Positions 11,191 to 20,300 of a stretch of DNA of 32,245 nt are shown here, one piece after another. The translations under genes were made by a program, and so were the position numbers. A model generated the notes under the pieces. That model was not told the DNA's origin and did no database searches. It was given only the letters and a program-made list of their open reading frames with translations. Numbering within the stretch: the first letter of the stretch is position 1; each line of letters begins with the position of its first letter. Source of the stretch: a virus; the IMG/VR virus record IMGVR_UViG_3300046837_000266, positions 1-32,245 of that record. One strand, written 5' to 3'.

Positions 11191-13206
11191 GTGGCCATCG
11201 ACCGCTCGAAGAAGGAGCTCAAGCCGCCGGATAGCTCCTATCTGACGTCGCTCCAGACCGAGCTCAGCGACCTGTACCTGCAGCAGGACAACGACCTCGA
11301 CCTGGTCCGCGAACAGCGCGAGATGCGCCGCCCTGCCCTGTCAGAAGCCGACAAGGACTACATGCTCGTCCATGTTGATCCCCGCGACCCGGATATTACG
11401 GAAGAGGCATGGCAGCAGACCGCCATCCTCACCCTCGAGCGCCCCAAGCTCTCCATCGTCGGCGGCGAGGGTGACACGGCCCAAACGGTCGCGTCCAAGC
11501 TCGAGCATTTCACCGAGGAGACGCTCTGGGAGTGCGGGACCAGGGAACCTGGCAGCGACACGATGACTCAGGTCACCGACGCCACCCTCAACGATGGCGG
11601 CGGCTGGGCGAAGCTGCTCTGGGCCAGTGACCTGTGGTCGGAACGCTACGGCATCGCCGATCCGAGCAAGAACTCGAGCGCGACCACGGCGGACTACCAG
11701 TCCTACGACAAGATGACCGAAGAGGCCAAGAAGCGCGCCGGCCCACCCTTCGTCTGGCAGTACGTCGACCCGCGCCGCGTGTACCCCCAGTGGTCCAACG
11801 GCTACCTGTGCGAGGTGCTCGAGGTTTCTGAGATGCCGATGCGCAGCGCGTTCCGTCGCTACCGGCTGTCGCGCGACTCGCAGGGCGACATCGTGCCCGA
11901 GGAGCTCGGCCAGTCTCAGAACATCATCGAGGCCAGCCGCAACATGCTGTCATCGGTGACCTTCCTCGAGCACTGGGACGACGTCTGGGTCAGCTACGCC
12001 ATCTGCAGCCAGAATTTCAACGGCGACCAGACGGGCTACATCGTCAAGCAGTTCAAGCACAAATACAGCTTCGGCGTGCCCTACGACTACGCCCCAGGAT
12101 TGACGATGAACCACTGGCGCAACCGCAAAGTGGGCTGGGGGATTGGCCGCACCAAACTGTGGCTCGTGCAGTACCGGCAGTATCTGCGGGCCATGCACGC
12201 GCAGTACGTCGCCAGGGACCTCCTTTCCCCCCTGGTGACGTACGGCGACACCCCGGCGGCCGCGGTCATCGGCGACGACGGTCTGCCCAAGGAAACGGAT
12301 CCCACGGTCCACCCCGGCGAGATCCTGAACCTGCCGCCAGGTCGCCAACTGCAGAGGATCCAGTACCCCGACGCCAGCACCCTCGAAAAACACATGGCGC
12401 TGATCGACGGCGCCATCCGCGACCTCGAGTCTCCCAGGGTCACCACGCTGTCAGGCATGGAAGGCGCTGGCTTCGCCATCAGCCAGGTGCTCAGCTACTC
12501 GAGGACGCGCGTGGGTCCTATCCGCCACGGCATCGAGTCCCTTCTGAAGGGGCAGACCGAGAAGTTGTGGACGCTGATCCGCGAACGCGCCAACGAGAAG
12601 GTGTACGTCTTTTCAGGCGGCATCGACGTGGGCTCTGGCAAGGCGGCGGCCGAGTTCATCGGGTTCGGTCCCAAGGACCTCGAGCGCCCGATGCGAATCA
12701 AGTGGGAGGTGCAGGCGCAGCTCCCGACCGACGAGATGATCATGGCGCGCTACGCCCACGAGCGGCTCGCCGCGGGCACGTTCGGTAAGGACGAGGCCGT
12801 CACCTATCTGGGCGACAACCCCGACGAGATCCGCCGCAGCATCGCGCGCGACCGCATCCGCGCCTCACCCGCCTATCAGAAATGGCTGGACGCGGAAGTC
12901 TTCATGGAAGCGGGCAGGGGCGACCTGTTGCAGAAAGCGCAGGATGCCGAGCAGCTCGCGCTGAGCGGCCAGGTCAACGCCGCGCTACCCAGCGGGCAGC
13001 CGCAGCCCGGCGTGTTCGAGGGTGGTGGTCCCGGTGCCGGCAGTGTGCCCGACCTGGGCGCCCTGGCGGCGGCCCCCAACGGCACGGGTGTGTCCCCGCC
13101 CGGCTACGGGCAGGTCATCGGTGGGACGCAGCAACCAGGTGGCACACTGCCACCGGGTGGTGTCCCGTACGGCCCCCAGGGACCAGCCGCACCCGGTGGC
13201 CGTTGA
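11191..13206 (+). CDS. Portal protein
   Basis: 671 residues from GTG 11191. Position directly after the large terminase, size, and several blocks support a portal: ALSEADKDYMLVHVDPRDPD near the start, DATLNDGGGWAKLLWASDLW, then FVWQYVDPRRVYPQWSNGYL, a strand-rich wing region, and NHWRNRKVGWGIGRTKLWLV with helices after it. Twelve portals form the ring through which DNA is packaged and ejected. The length is in the range of P22/podovirus-type portals. The last 70 residues are a Gly/Pro/Gln-rich tail (QPQPGVFEGGGPGAGSVPDL), probably disordered and facing the capsid interior or barrel end. Confidence 0.82.
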   Translation: MAIDRSKKELKPPDSSYLTSLQTELSDLYLQQDNDLDLVREQREMRRPALSEADKDYMLVHVDPRDPDITEEAWQQTAILTLERPKLSIVGGEGDTAQTVASKLEHFTEETLWECGTREPGSDTMTQVTDATLNDGGGWAKLLWASDLWSERYGIADPSKNSSATTADYQSYDKMTEEAKKRAGPPFVWQYVDPRRVYPQWSNGYLCEVLEVSEMPMRSAFRRYRLSRDSQGDIVPEELGQSQNIIEASRNMLSSVTFLEHWDDVWVSYAICSQNFNGDQTGYIVKQFKHKYSFGVPYDYAPGLTMNHWRNRKVGWGIGRTKLWLVQYRQYLRAMHAQYVARDLLSPLVTYGDTPAAAVIGDDGLPKETDPTVHPGEILNLPPGRQLQRIQYPDASTLEKHMALIDGAIRDLESPRVTTLSGMEGAGFAISQVLSYSRTRVGPIRHGIESLLKGQTEKLWTLIRERANEKVYVFSGGIDVGSGKAAAEFIGFGPKDLERPMRIKWEVQAQLPTDEMIMARYAHERLAAGTFGKDEAVTYLGDNPDEIRRSIARDRIRASPAYQKWLDAEVFMEAGRGDLLQKAQDAEQLALSGQVNAALPSGQPQPGVFEGGGPGAGSVPDLGALAAAPNGTGVSPPGYGQVIGGTQQPGGTLPPGGVPYGPQGPAAPGGR

Positions 13207-13496
13207 TGGCTGAGAAGCGCTGTTCAACCTGTGGTGAGTTCAAACCCATCGAAGACTTCTATGTACGGAAGTCGGGCAGTGGTCACAACGTCTCTGCGGT
13301 GGGGAAACCGGTGTCATATTGCAAGTCGTGTACGCAGACTCGACTGAAGGCGTACCGGGATCGAAACCATCAAAAGATGACAGTCTGCCCGCGGTGCAGC
13401 GCGCCGTTGAGACAACGGGGCGCTGGCGATGGTCATGGCATCTGTGTGACCTGTCGAGTGCAGATCCAATATAGCCAGCACGTGCTCGAGGATTAG
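13206..13496 (+). CDS. Zinc-ribbon protein
   Basis: 96 residues from ATG 13206, sharing a base with the portal stop (TGATG). It has two zinc sites: CSTCGEFKPIEDFYVRKSGS with YCKSC about 20 residues later, then CPRCSAPLRQRG with CVTC. The first pair, 'rCs.Cge.kp...F', matches the small phage zinc-finger family often fused to or placed near HNH nucleases. No HNH motif is present. It probably binds nucleic acid; its role in the head-gene cluster is unknown. The frame is open upstream to 12882 but overlaps the portal gene. Confidence 0.65.
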   Translation: MAEKRCSTCGEFKPIEDFYVRKSGSGHNVSAVGKPVSYCKSCTQTRLKAYRDRNHQKMTVCPRCSAPLRQRGAGDGHGICVTCRVQIQYSQHVLED

Positions 13497-13498
13497 TG

Positions 13499-14005
13499 AT
13501 GGCCACGTCTCCGCAGCAGTCCGAGTTCCTCAAGCTGCAGCAGGAGATCACCAACGAGGTGCAGCGGGACGCGCCGGCGATCGCGCAGGGCGTGTTCGGC
13601 GACAACAAGAATCATCCGGACATGGCGCAGGTGTCCAACCAGAAGTTGGACGACCTGTACCGTCAGAAGTACCAGACCAACGATCGCGCGTGGCTGCAGA
13701 GTGAGGCGCGGAGAGATCCGCAGCAGTTCCTCGACATCGCTAAACGTATCGGCGTCAGTATGCCCGCACCGGGCGAGCCGTCCACCGTGGTCGACCCCAA
13801 CGCATTCGGCAAGGCGGTGATGGCCAACACCGCACCACCAGCGCCACCAGCTATGCCCGCGGCGCCGCCGGCGTTACCGGCTCCTCCTCCGGTGATGCCT
13901 GTCGCACCGCCGGTCATGATCGCGCCACCACCGGGGCCAGTGGCACCGCCGCCCGTGATTCTCGGGCCGAACGGGCAACCGTTGCCGCCCACGATGGCGG
14001 CGTAG
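13499..14005 (+). CDS. Proline-rich structural-region protein
   Basis: 168 residues from ATG 13499 (a GTG at 13496 is in frame and adjacent). The N-terminal 100 residues are helical and Gln-rich (SEFLKLQQEITNEVQRDAPA, then DPQQFLDIAKRIGVSM). The rest is almost all Pro, Ala, Val and Met (APPAPPAMPAAPPALPAPPP), an extended tail like those of the portal and several virion proteins here. It is followed within seven bases by the stop of a gene on the other strand. Function unknown; a minor head protein is plausible. Confidence 0.6.
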   Translation: MATSPQQSEFLKLQQEITNEVQRDAPAIAQGVFGDNKNHPDMAQVSNQKLDDLYRQKYQTNDRAWLQSEARRDPQQFLDIAKRIGVSMPAPGEPSTVVDPNAFGKAVMANTAPPAPPAMPAAPPALPAPPPVMPVAPPVMIAPPPGPVAPPPVILGPNGQPLPPTMAA

Positions 14006-14011
14006 CTGGTG

Positions 14012-14227
14012 TTACTTGATGCCCTGGTACTTGTACTGCCACCGCCACTCGGACGGTGGCTCCCAGCGGGTGACGCCAGGGTGAGCGGCGTAGTACTTGT
14101 TCTGGAAGGCAAGCCACGCGCGTTCCTTGAACCAGTCGCGCACGCCCGCGATGGCGATCAGCCCGTACGGCACGCCAACGATAAGGGCGAGCAGCACAAG
14201 GTCCCAACGCATAAACTGAGAAGACAT
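14012..14227 (-). CDS. Minus-strand small membrane protein
   Basis: 71 residues. The ATG at 14227 has a good ribosome site (GGAG nine bases before it on the minus strand). One hydrophobic segment near the start, WDLVLLALIVGVPYGLIAIA, is followed by a basic/aromatic region (VRDWFKERAWLAFQNKYYAA, then TRWEPPSEWRWQYKYQGIK). The protein would be anchored in the membrane with a charged tail. It is the only minus-strand gene inside the late cluster apart from the HNH cassette, converging on the proline-rich gene with a six-base gap. This suggests an independently expressed accessory gene (a moron). Confidence 0.6.
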   Translation of the reverse strand: MSSQFMRWDLVLLALIVGVPYGLIAIAGVRDWFKERAWLAFQNKYYAAHPGVTRWEPPSEWRWQYKYQGIK

Positions 14228-14253
14228 CTCGATACTCCAATTGTCGGGATGAT

Positions 14254-14282
14254 GGCGCTCCAGGTGTGTGGCCTGGGGCGCC
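14254..14282 (+). terminator. Strong hairpin before the giant gene
   Basis: GGCGCTCCAGG pairs with CCTGGGGCGCC around a 7-base loop (TGTGTGG): 11 pairs including one G-T. CTTGTTAT follows, a weak T-rich tail. It would terminate rightward transcription from the terminase/portal genes, or insulate the minus-strand gene's promoter. The gap 14228-14322 otherwise shows no clear promoter, and only a poor ribosome site before 14323. Confidence 0.5.
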
Positions 14283-14322
14283 CTTGTTATAGCCGCAGTG
14301 CGTTGAGCCGGGCGTGATTTAG

Positions 14323-17300
14323 ATGCCTGGCACCATCCTCCTCGACGACCTGCGCTCGAGCATCGGCGACGAGCTGCGCTCCCACGCTCAGGGATTGCTG
14401 CAACTCGGCCAGGGCGCCGTCCAGAGCATCAACGATGCGATCCCCCCGCCGCCGCCGGTACCCCAGGGTCCCGACCCCAACCAGATCCTGCAGGAGCTCC
14501 AGCAGCACGCCCAGCAGGCCGCGGCCGCGGCGCAACCGGCCGTTCAGGTGCTGGGCAACGCCAGTCAGGCCGCCAGCGGCGCGGTGACGCAGCTCGGCCA
14601 GGCGCGCGACCAGGTCAGTCAACAGCTTCAGGACCACGTCGCCAGCCTCACCCAGGGCGCGCAGAACGCCGTGCAGAGTCTGGCTACCCAACCACCACCA
14701 GCCGCACCGGCAGCACCAGTGACCACGCCCGTCCTGGGTGGCCCGGCGACCGACCAGGCCAATCAACTTTCGCTGGATCAGACCGCGTCTGACCGTGTAC
14801 GTGGTCAGTCTGATGTGATCGCCAGCGCCAGCGCGAAGACGGGCGTTCCCAGCCCCGTCATCGCCGCGATCATGGACACCGAAGCGGGCGGCCCGACCTC
14901 GAGGAGCTCCCAGGGTGCCAACGGGTTCATGCAGGTACTCGACCAGTGGTTCAAACCCGGCGAAGACCCGTTCGATCCATTGACCAACATCACCCGCGGC
15001 GCGGAGATCCTGGCCGACAACTACAAGCGGTACGGCAGTTGGGACAAGGCCGCCGCCGCGTATTTCGGCTCGATCGACGCCCACGGCAACATCACCAACG
15101 CCAGCGACGCGCAGGGCACCACCGGCAACAGCTACGTCGGCCGTTTCCTGACCAACCTCGACAAGTACGGCGGTGCGGTGGGGACTGCGCTGCAGAACGG
15201 CGCCCAGACACTGGGTGGTGCGGCATCCTCGCTTGGCACCACGGCTCGAGGCGCGCTGGACACGGCGTCGACCGCGATGAACCAGTCCCAGTTCAACGAC
15301 CCGCAGTTGACCGCAGACGAAGCCTACGCCGCGTGTGGTCCCGCGGCCGCCGTCCGGTTCGCCGAACGTTTTGGCCGCAACCCCACGCTCAGGGAAGCCA
15401 CCGACCTGGCCAAGCAGGTGGGCTGGACCAGTGGCGGTGGCATGGCGGGCATCACCAGCGAGCAGCGGCTGCTCAAGAACATGGGCGTCGACACCCACAT
15501 CGTGGCGCCCGATTGGGACGCGATCTCCAAAGAAGCCCAGACGGGCAACCCGGTGACCATCAGCACGCCCGGCCATTACTTCTTTGCCGACGGCTACAAC
15601 CCGCAGACGGGCGCGTTCCACGTGGGACGGTCGGGTCTGGACCTCGTGCATGGCAGCGAGTGGATGACGCCGGCCCAGATGGAGCAGTTGATGGGCCGCG
15701 CGCAGGGCGCCCTGTTCGCGGACAACCCCGCCGTGCCCGCCTCGAGCACATCTCCCACGTCACTCGGCGGTAGCACCGGCGCAGCCAATGCCCCGATCAC
15801 GATCGGTGGCCCGGCTCCCGTGAAGGCGCCGCTGTACGTCAAGGGTGGCCTGCAGGACGCCAACGGCAACGTGGTCGCCGACCAGGGACCAACCCCGATC
15901 CAGTCGGCCGCGGATGTGCTGGGCGGCGCCGCCGGCGCGGTTGGTGAAGCGGTCGGTGGCGCGGCATCGGCACTGGGCTCGGCCGCGCAGGGTGCGCTCG
16001 CTCAGGCCACCGCGCCCGTCCAGCTCCAGCCCGGCCAGGTGTCGGCGCGCGACCAGGTCAACCAGGTGGCGAGCGACGTTCAGCAGGCCGCCCAGGGCGT
16101 GCTGGGCGCGGCACAGGACGTCAACCGGTTGACGCCTGGCACATCGGCAGTCAATGCGGTAGCCCCCGTTCTGGGTGCCGCTGCAAGCGACCTGGGCACC
16201 ACGGCTCGAGGTGCGGTCGACGCCACTGTTCCCGTGCTCGGCGGAGCGGCCAGTGATCTCGGCACCCAGGCGGAGGCGTTCGCGCGGTCGCCGGTCGGTC
16301 AGCGTCTCTTACAGGCCGCCGCGGAGAATGCCCAGGAGGGTCCGTCGTTGATCCCCGCGGGCACGATGAGCCTGTACCGCGACGTCATGCAGGTCAAGAA
16401 TGACTGGCTCCAACAGAACAACCCGCTCAACAACCTGCCGGGTGCGACGCCAGAACCAGGGCACGAGGGCGACATCACGCCCGGCGGGCTGATCGCGGGT
16501 CTGACCACGGGCATCGCCCAGCAATTCACCGACCCGTTGATGCTGGCGTTGCTGGGACCGACCAGCGGTGTGGCCGAAGCGGGCACGGGTGCGCTGAGTG
16601 GCGCGGTGAGCCGCATCGTCGGGCCGCAACTGGCGGAACGGCTGTCGCCCGGCGCGGTCAGCGTGCTCGGCACGATCGCCCAGAAGTTTTCGCAGGGCGC
16701 CATTGTCGGCGGGCTGCAGAACGCGATGTTCGAGGCGGAGAAGAAAACGTCCACGCCAGAGTCGGTCGGTCAGGCGCTGGTCATTGGCGCTGGATTGGGC
16801 GGCGTGATCGATGTGGGCGCAGCCGGCGTTGCACAGGTCGTACGCCGTCTGGGCCAGGTGCTGCTCGACAACGCCCCACAGATCAGCGAGGCCTTGCGCT
16901 CGAGGCAACCGGCACAGGCCAACGTCAATGCCGCTCTGGGTGGCGTGCCGGAGTTGGCCGCGCGTGTTCGAGGGGAAGCTGCTCCAGCACCAGAAACCCC
17001 GGTGACACCAGCCGCGGTACAGACGCCGCGCACGCCGATTACCGAAGGTGGCCTCGGGACGCCGCGCTATGACTACCCCACCGGGTCGACCCCACAGGTC
17101 ATCAGCGACACGCTGCGGACATCGGCCGAACGCGACCCGACGGGTGTAGCGCATCTGGATCAGACGGCGATGGGCTCGCTGCCGTCGCTGCCACGGCAGA
17201 CACTCGACAACGGCAAGCCCGCGCCAGCGTGGCAGGCGGGCATCACGCCACATCTGGACGACCTCCGCTACGCCCAGGACGTGGGCATGAATCAGTCGCA

Positions 17301-20300
17301 GTGGTACTCGAAGTTTGCCCAGGCCGTGGCCAGTGTGGTCGGCGACCAGAACGTGAACGAGTTCAGGACGCTGTTCGGCATCACCAGCCAGCAGACGCCG
17401 CCAACGGAAAACCTGCAGTACACGCTCGGTTTGATGCGGATGGCGCGCGAGTTCACCGCCAACGGCACCGACTTCACCGTACCGAACATCAAGCAGTGGA
17501 TCGCTGACAACCCGCGCGTCACGTCCACCGGTACGCAGGGCGCGAAGTGGAAGATGAACAGCGACCAGTTCAAGAAGGTCGCGCAGCTCTACACCACCGG
17601 CGAGGTCCAGGTCGCTACCAACGCCAAGACCAGCAGCTACGCCAGCAACATCCTCAGTGCGCTGATGAATCGGTTTGATCCCAACAGCACGATGGATACG
17701 TGGATGGCGCAGATCTTCAACTACAAGAACCCCAATCGCACGGCCTCGAGTGACCAGGCGTTCCAGGCGATGCGGACGGTGGTCGATCACCTGGCAGGCG
17801 AGACGGGCCAGGTGCCGCACCAGGCGCAGGCGGCCATGTGGTTCGCCATTAAGGGCGCCAAGGATTTCGCTGCCAGCCGGCTGGCGTCGCCAACGCTGAA
17901 GGCGATGGTCAACGATTTTAAGAATGGGCGCACGACGCTGCGCCAGGTGCTGGATCGCGCGGGAAGCGAGGGCGCGTACGCCAATCCGACCGGGACGTGG
18001 GAGCAGGTGTCGAACGACCTCGGCGTGGCCAGCGAGCTCGCCAAACTGCAGCCGCATCTTGACTCGGGCGCGCCGCGGCCGGCCATCGCCGACAGTTCGT
18101 ACCTGTACTACCCCGGCAAGGGGACGAAGATCAAAGGCGTGGCGGCGATCAGGGGTGAGGCGCCGCGTGTGAGTGGGGTCGTTCCAGAGATGACGCAGAG
18201 CCGTGCAGGCGCCGCGGAGCGTCAGGCCGCCGTCGCCGAGGTGGCATTGCCACAGTCGGTGCGCGACACGCTGCGGTACGACCCGGAGACGCGCCAGTTC
18301 CGCGAGCTCAACGGCATCCCCCATGAGGTGCAGGGCGACCAGATCCTGGTGCCTGGCGGCAACATGGACACGCTGCGGTACGTCGCGGGCAGAGTGCATG
18401 ACGCCGCTGGGAGCGAAGCTGAACCGGCGACGCTGTACACGTACCGACCCGAGTCACCGGAGCATGTTGGCTGGCAGATCGTCGACATTCCCGAAGGCAG
18501 AAAACAACAACTCCTCGACGACCTGAGAGCCTCTGGAATCGGCCACCAGGAGCTCAATGACGGTACAATTGGAGTGAACGCGCTGCCCGTCCGCAGCGTC
18601 GAGCATGAGAACGCGATCGCCGACGCTGTGCAGCGAGCGGGCGCGGCCGTGGAGGAACTACGTGGTCACGTCCAAGAAGTCAGTCCGGGACAATCAGCCG
18701 TCGCGCTTGACCGCTATGGTGCGCGGTACGGCGCCGGCGAACTCGGCCGCGTATCAGAACCAGGGCGTGGTGTCGTTGACGCCGCCAACGTCCCAAGCAG
18801 TACCGCAGGCTTCAACGCCCCCGAGTCCATCGGCCGGTTCTTCACCTCCTCCAGCCGTGCTCGGGGCCAGGCCCCAGTCCCCTTCGGTGTAAACCTCACT
18901 GGCGCCGCGGTCGGCGGCTACACCGGTAATCTGGCGACACCCCAGGACGCGTCACCCGAAGAGCGCCTCAGAAACATCGGGCTCGGAGCAACCGCAGGGT
19001 TGCTCGGCACGCATCTGATCACCCGCGGCGGTGCCGGCTCCCTCGAGCGCGCCGTCGCGGGTGTCGGCCGTGAGGGCGAAGCCGGCTTCCGCGCACCAGA
19101 GACGCGGCCGACACTCGAGGAGCAGCTCGCGCGAGCAGCAGACCGGGGTCCACGCCCCGGCGACAACATTCTCAGAGCCACCACCGAAGAGCGGCCGCCA
19201 CCCAGCGAGGAGCCAACTCGCCAGACCGTACGCGGTGTCGAGTCAGGCACGCCGCGGAACATCGGCGAGGTCGTCACCAATCCGCATCTGCTGGATGCGG
19301 CTGGTCCCGGCGAGACGCCGATGACGATGGACGAGCGCCTCGCTCACGGTGACGCGCTCGAGCAACGCTACCAGGCCAATCAGGATCGGCTGGCTGCGAT
19401 CGACGAGCAGTTGCGTAATCCTACGCAGAAGCCGGAGCGGCCGCCGTGGGGTGCGGGCTACACCAACGACAACCTGGTCGAGATCGCCCAGCAGCACAAC
19501 CAGAGCGCGTACGACCCGCTGTGGTGGGAGAAGGCGGGCCTGGACACCGGGTCAGGCGAGGTGCGTCTGGACGTCGGCCAGTCGGGTATCCGCGGCACCG
19601 GGACGCGTGAACCCACGCCCACCGAGTTGCGCGCCGAACGCAACACGCTGGCGCTGGATCAACGCCACATCGAGGCCGCCGGCGAGCAGCAGGCGAATGC
19701 GCCAGACGACGCCCAGTTCGCACGCCGCGGTCAGAGGGCGGCAGACCTGCCGTTTGCGGGTGGTGAAGAGAACGCGCCGCACGGTCCGTACGCGACCGAG
19801 CAGGCGAGCTCGGGTGCTGGGTCGCTGGCTGAAGACATCGTCACCCAGAACGGTCGCAAGAGCTACGGCGACCCGCTGAGCGGCGACGGGCTGCGCGAGG
19901 CGCCCGGCGAGATCGTGGGTACCAAGGGCGGGATTACCGGCACGGGCATCAGCGACATCAACGCCGAGGGCGCGCGCCCAGGCGCGCCGTCAGCGGAAAC
20001 GCTCAAGCGGATGCCGAACCTGGACGCGATGCTGAAGGGGGCGATGCCCGAGGTCCGCGCGCAGATCCAGCGTGCGGCCGAGGACAACCCCGAACTGTTC
20101 GACGCGTACACCCAGGGCAGGATCTCGCACGACTCGCTGGTGAACGACCTGGCCACCAAAGTGGGCATGACGCGCGAGGAGTGGCTCAAGACGCCCGTCG
20201 GCAAGGGTTTCAATCCGCAGGAGATGGTGGCGCTGCAGGCCGCGGCCATCGATGCCCAGGCACGGTCCGAGAAGATGGCCAGGGACATCGTCGCCAGGGG

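Noticed and set aside
14287-15651. Minus-strand open frame of 454 codons
   Set aside because: Antisense to the lysozyme-like and peptidase-like domains of the giant gene. No domain in its own translation.
16309-18399. Long minus-strand open frame of 696 codons
   Set aside because: It lies opposite the giant plus-strand gene, whose plus frame has recognisable domains. Long antisense frames are expected in GC-rich coding DNA, and the translation (Arg/His/Leu-rich) resembles no protein.
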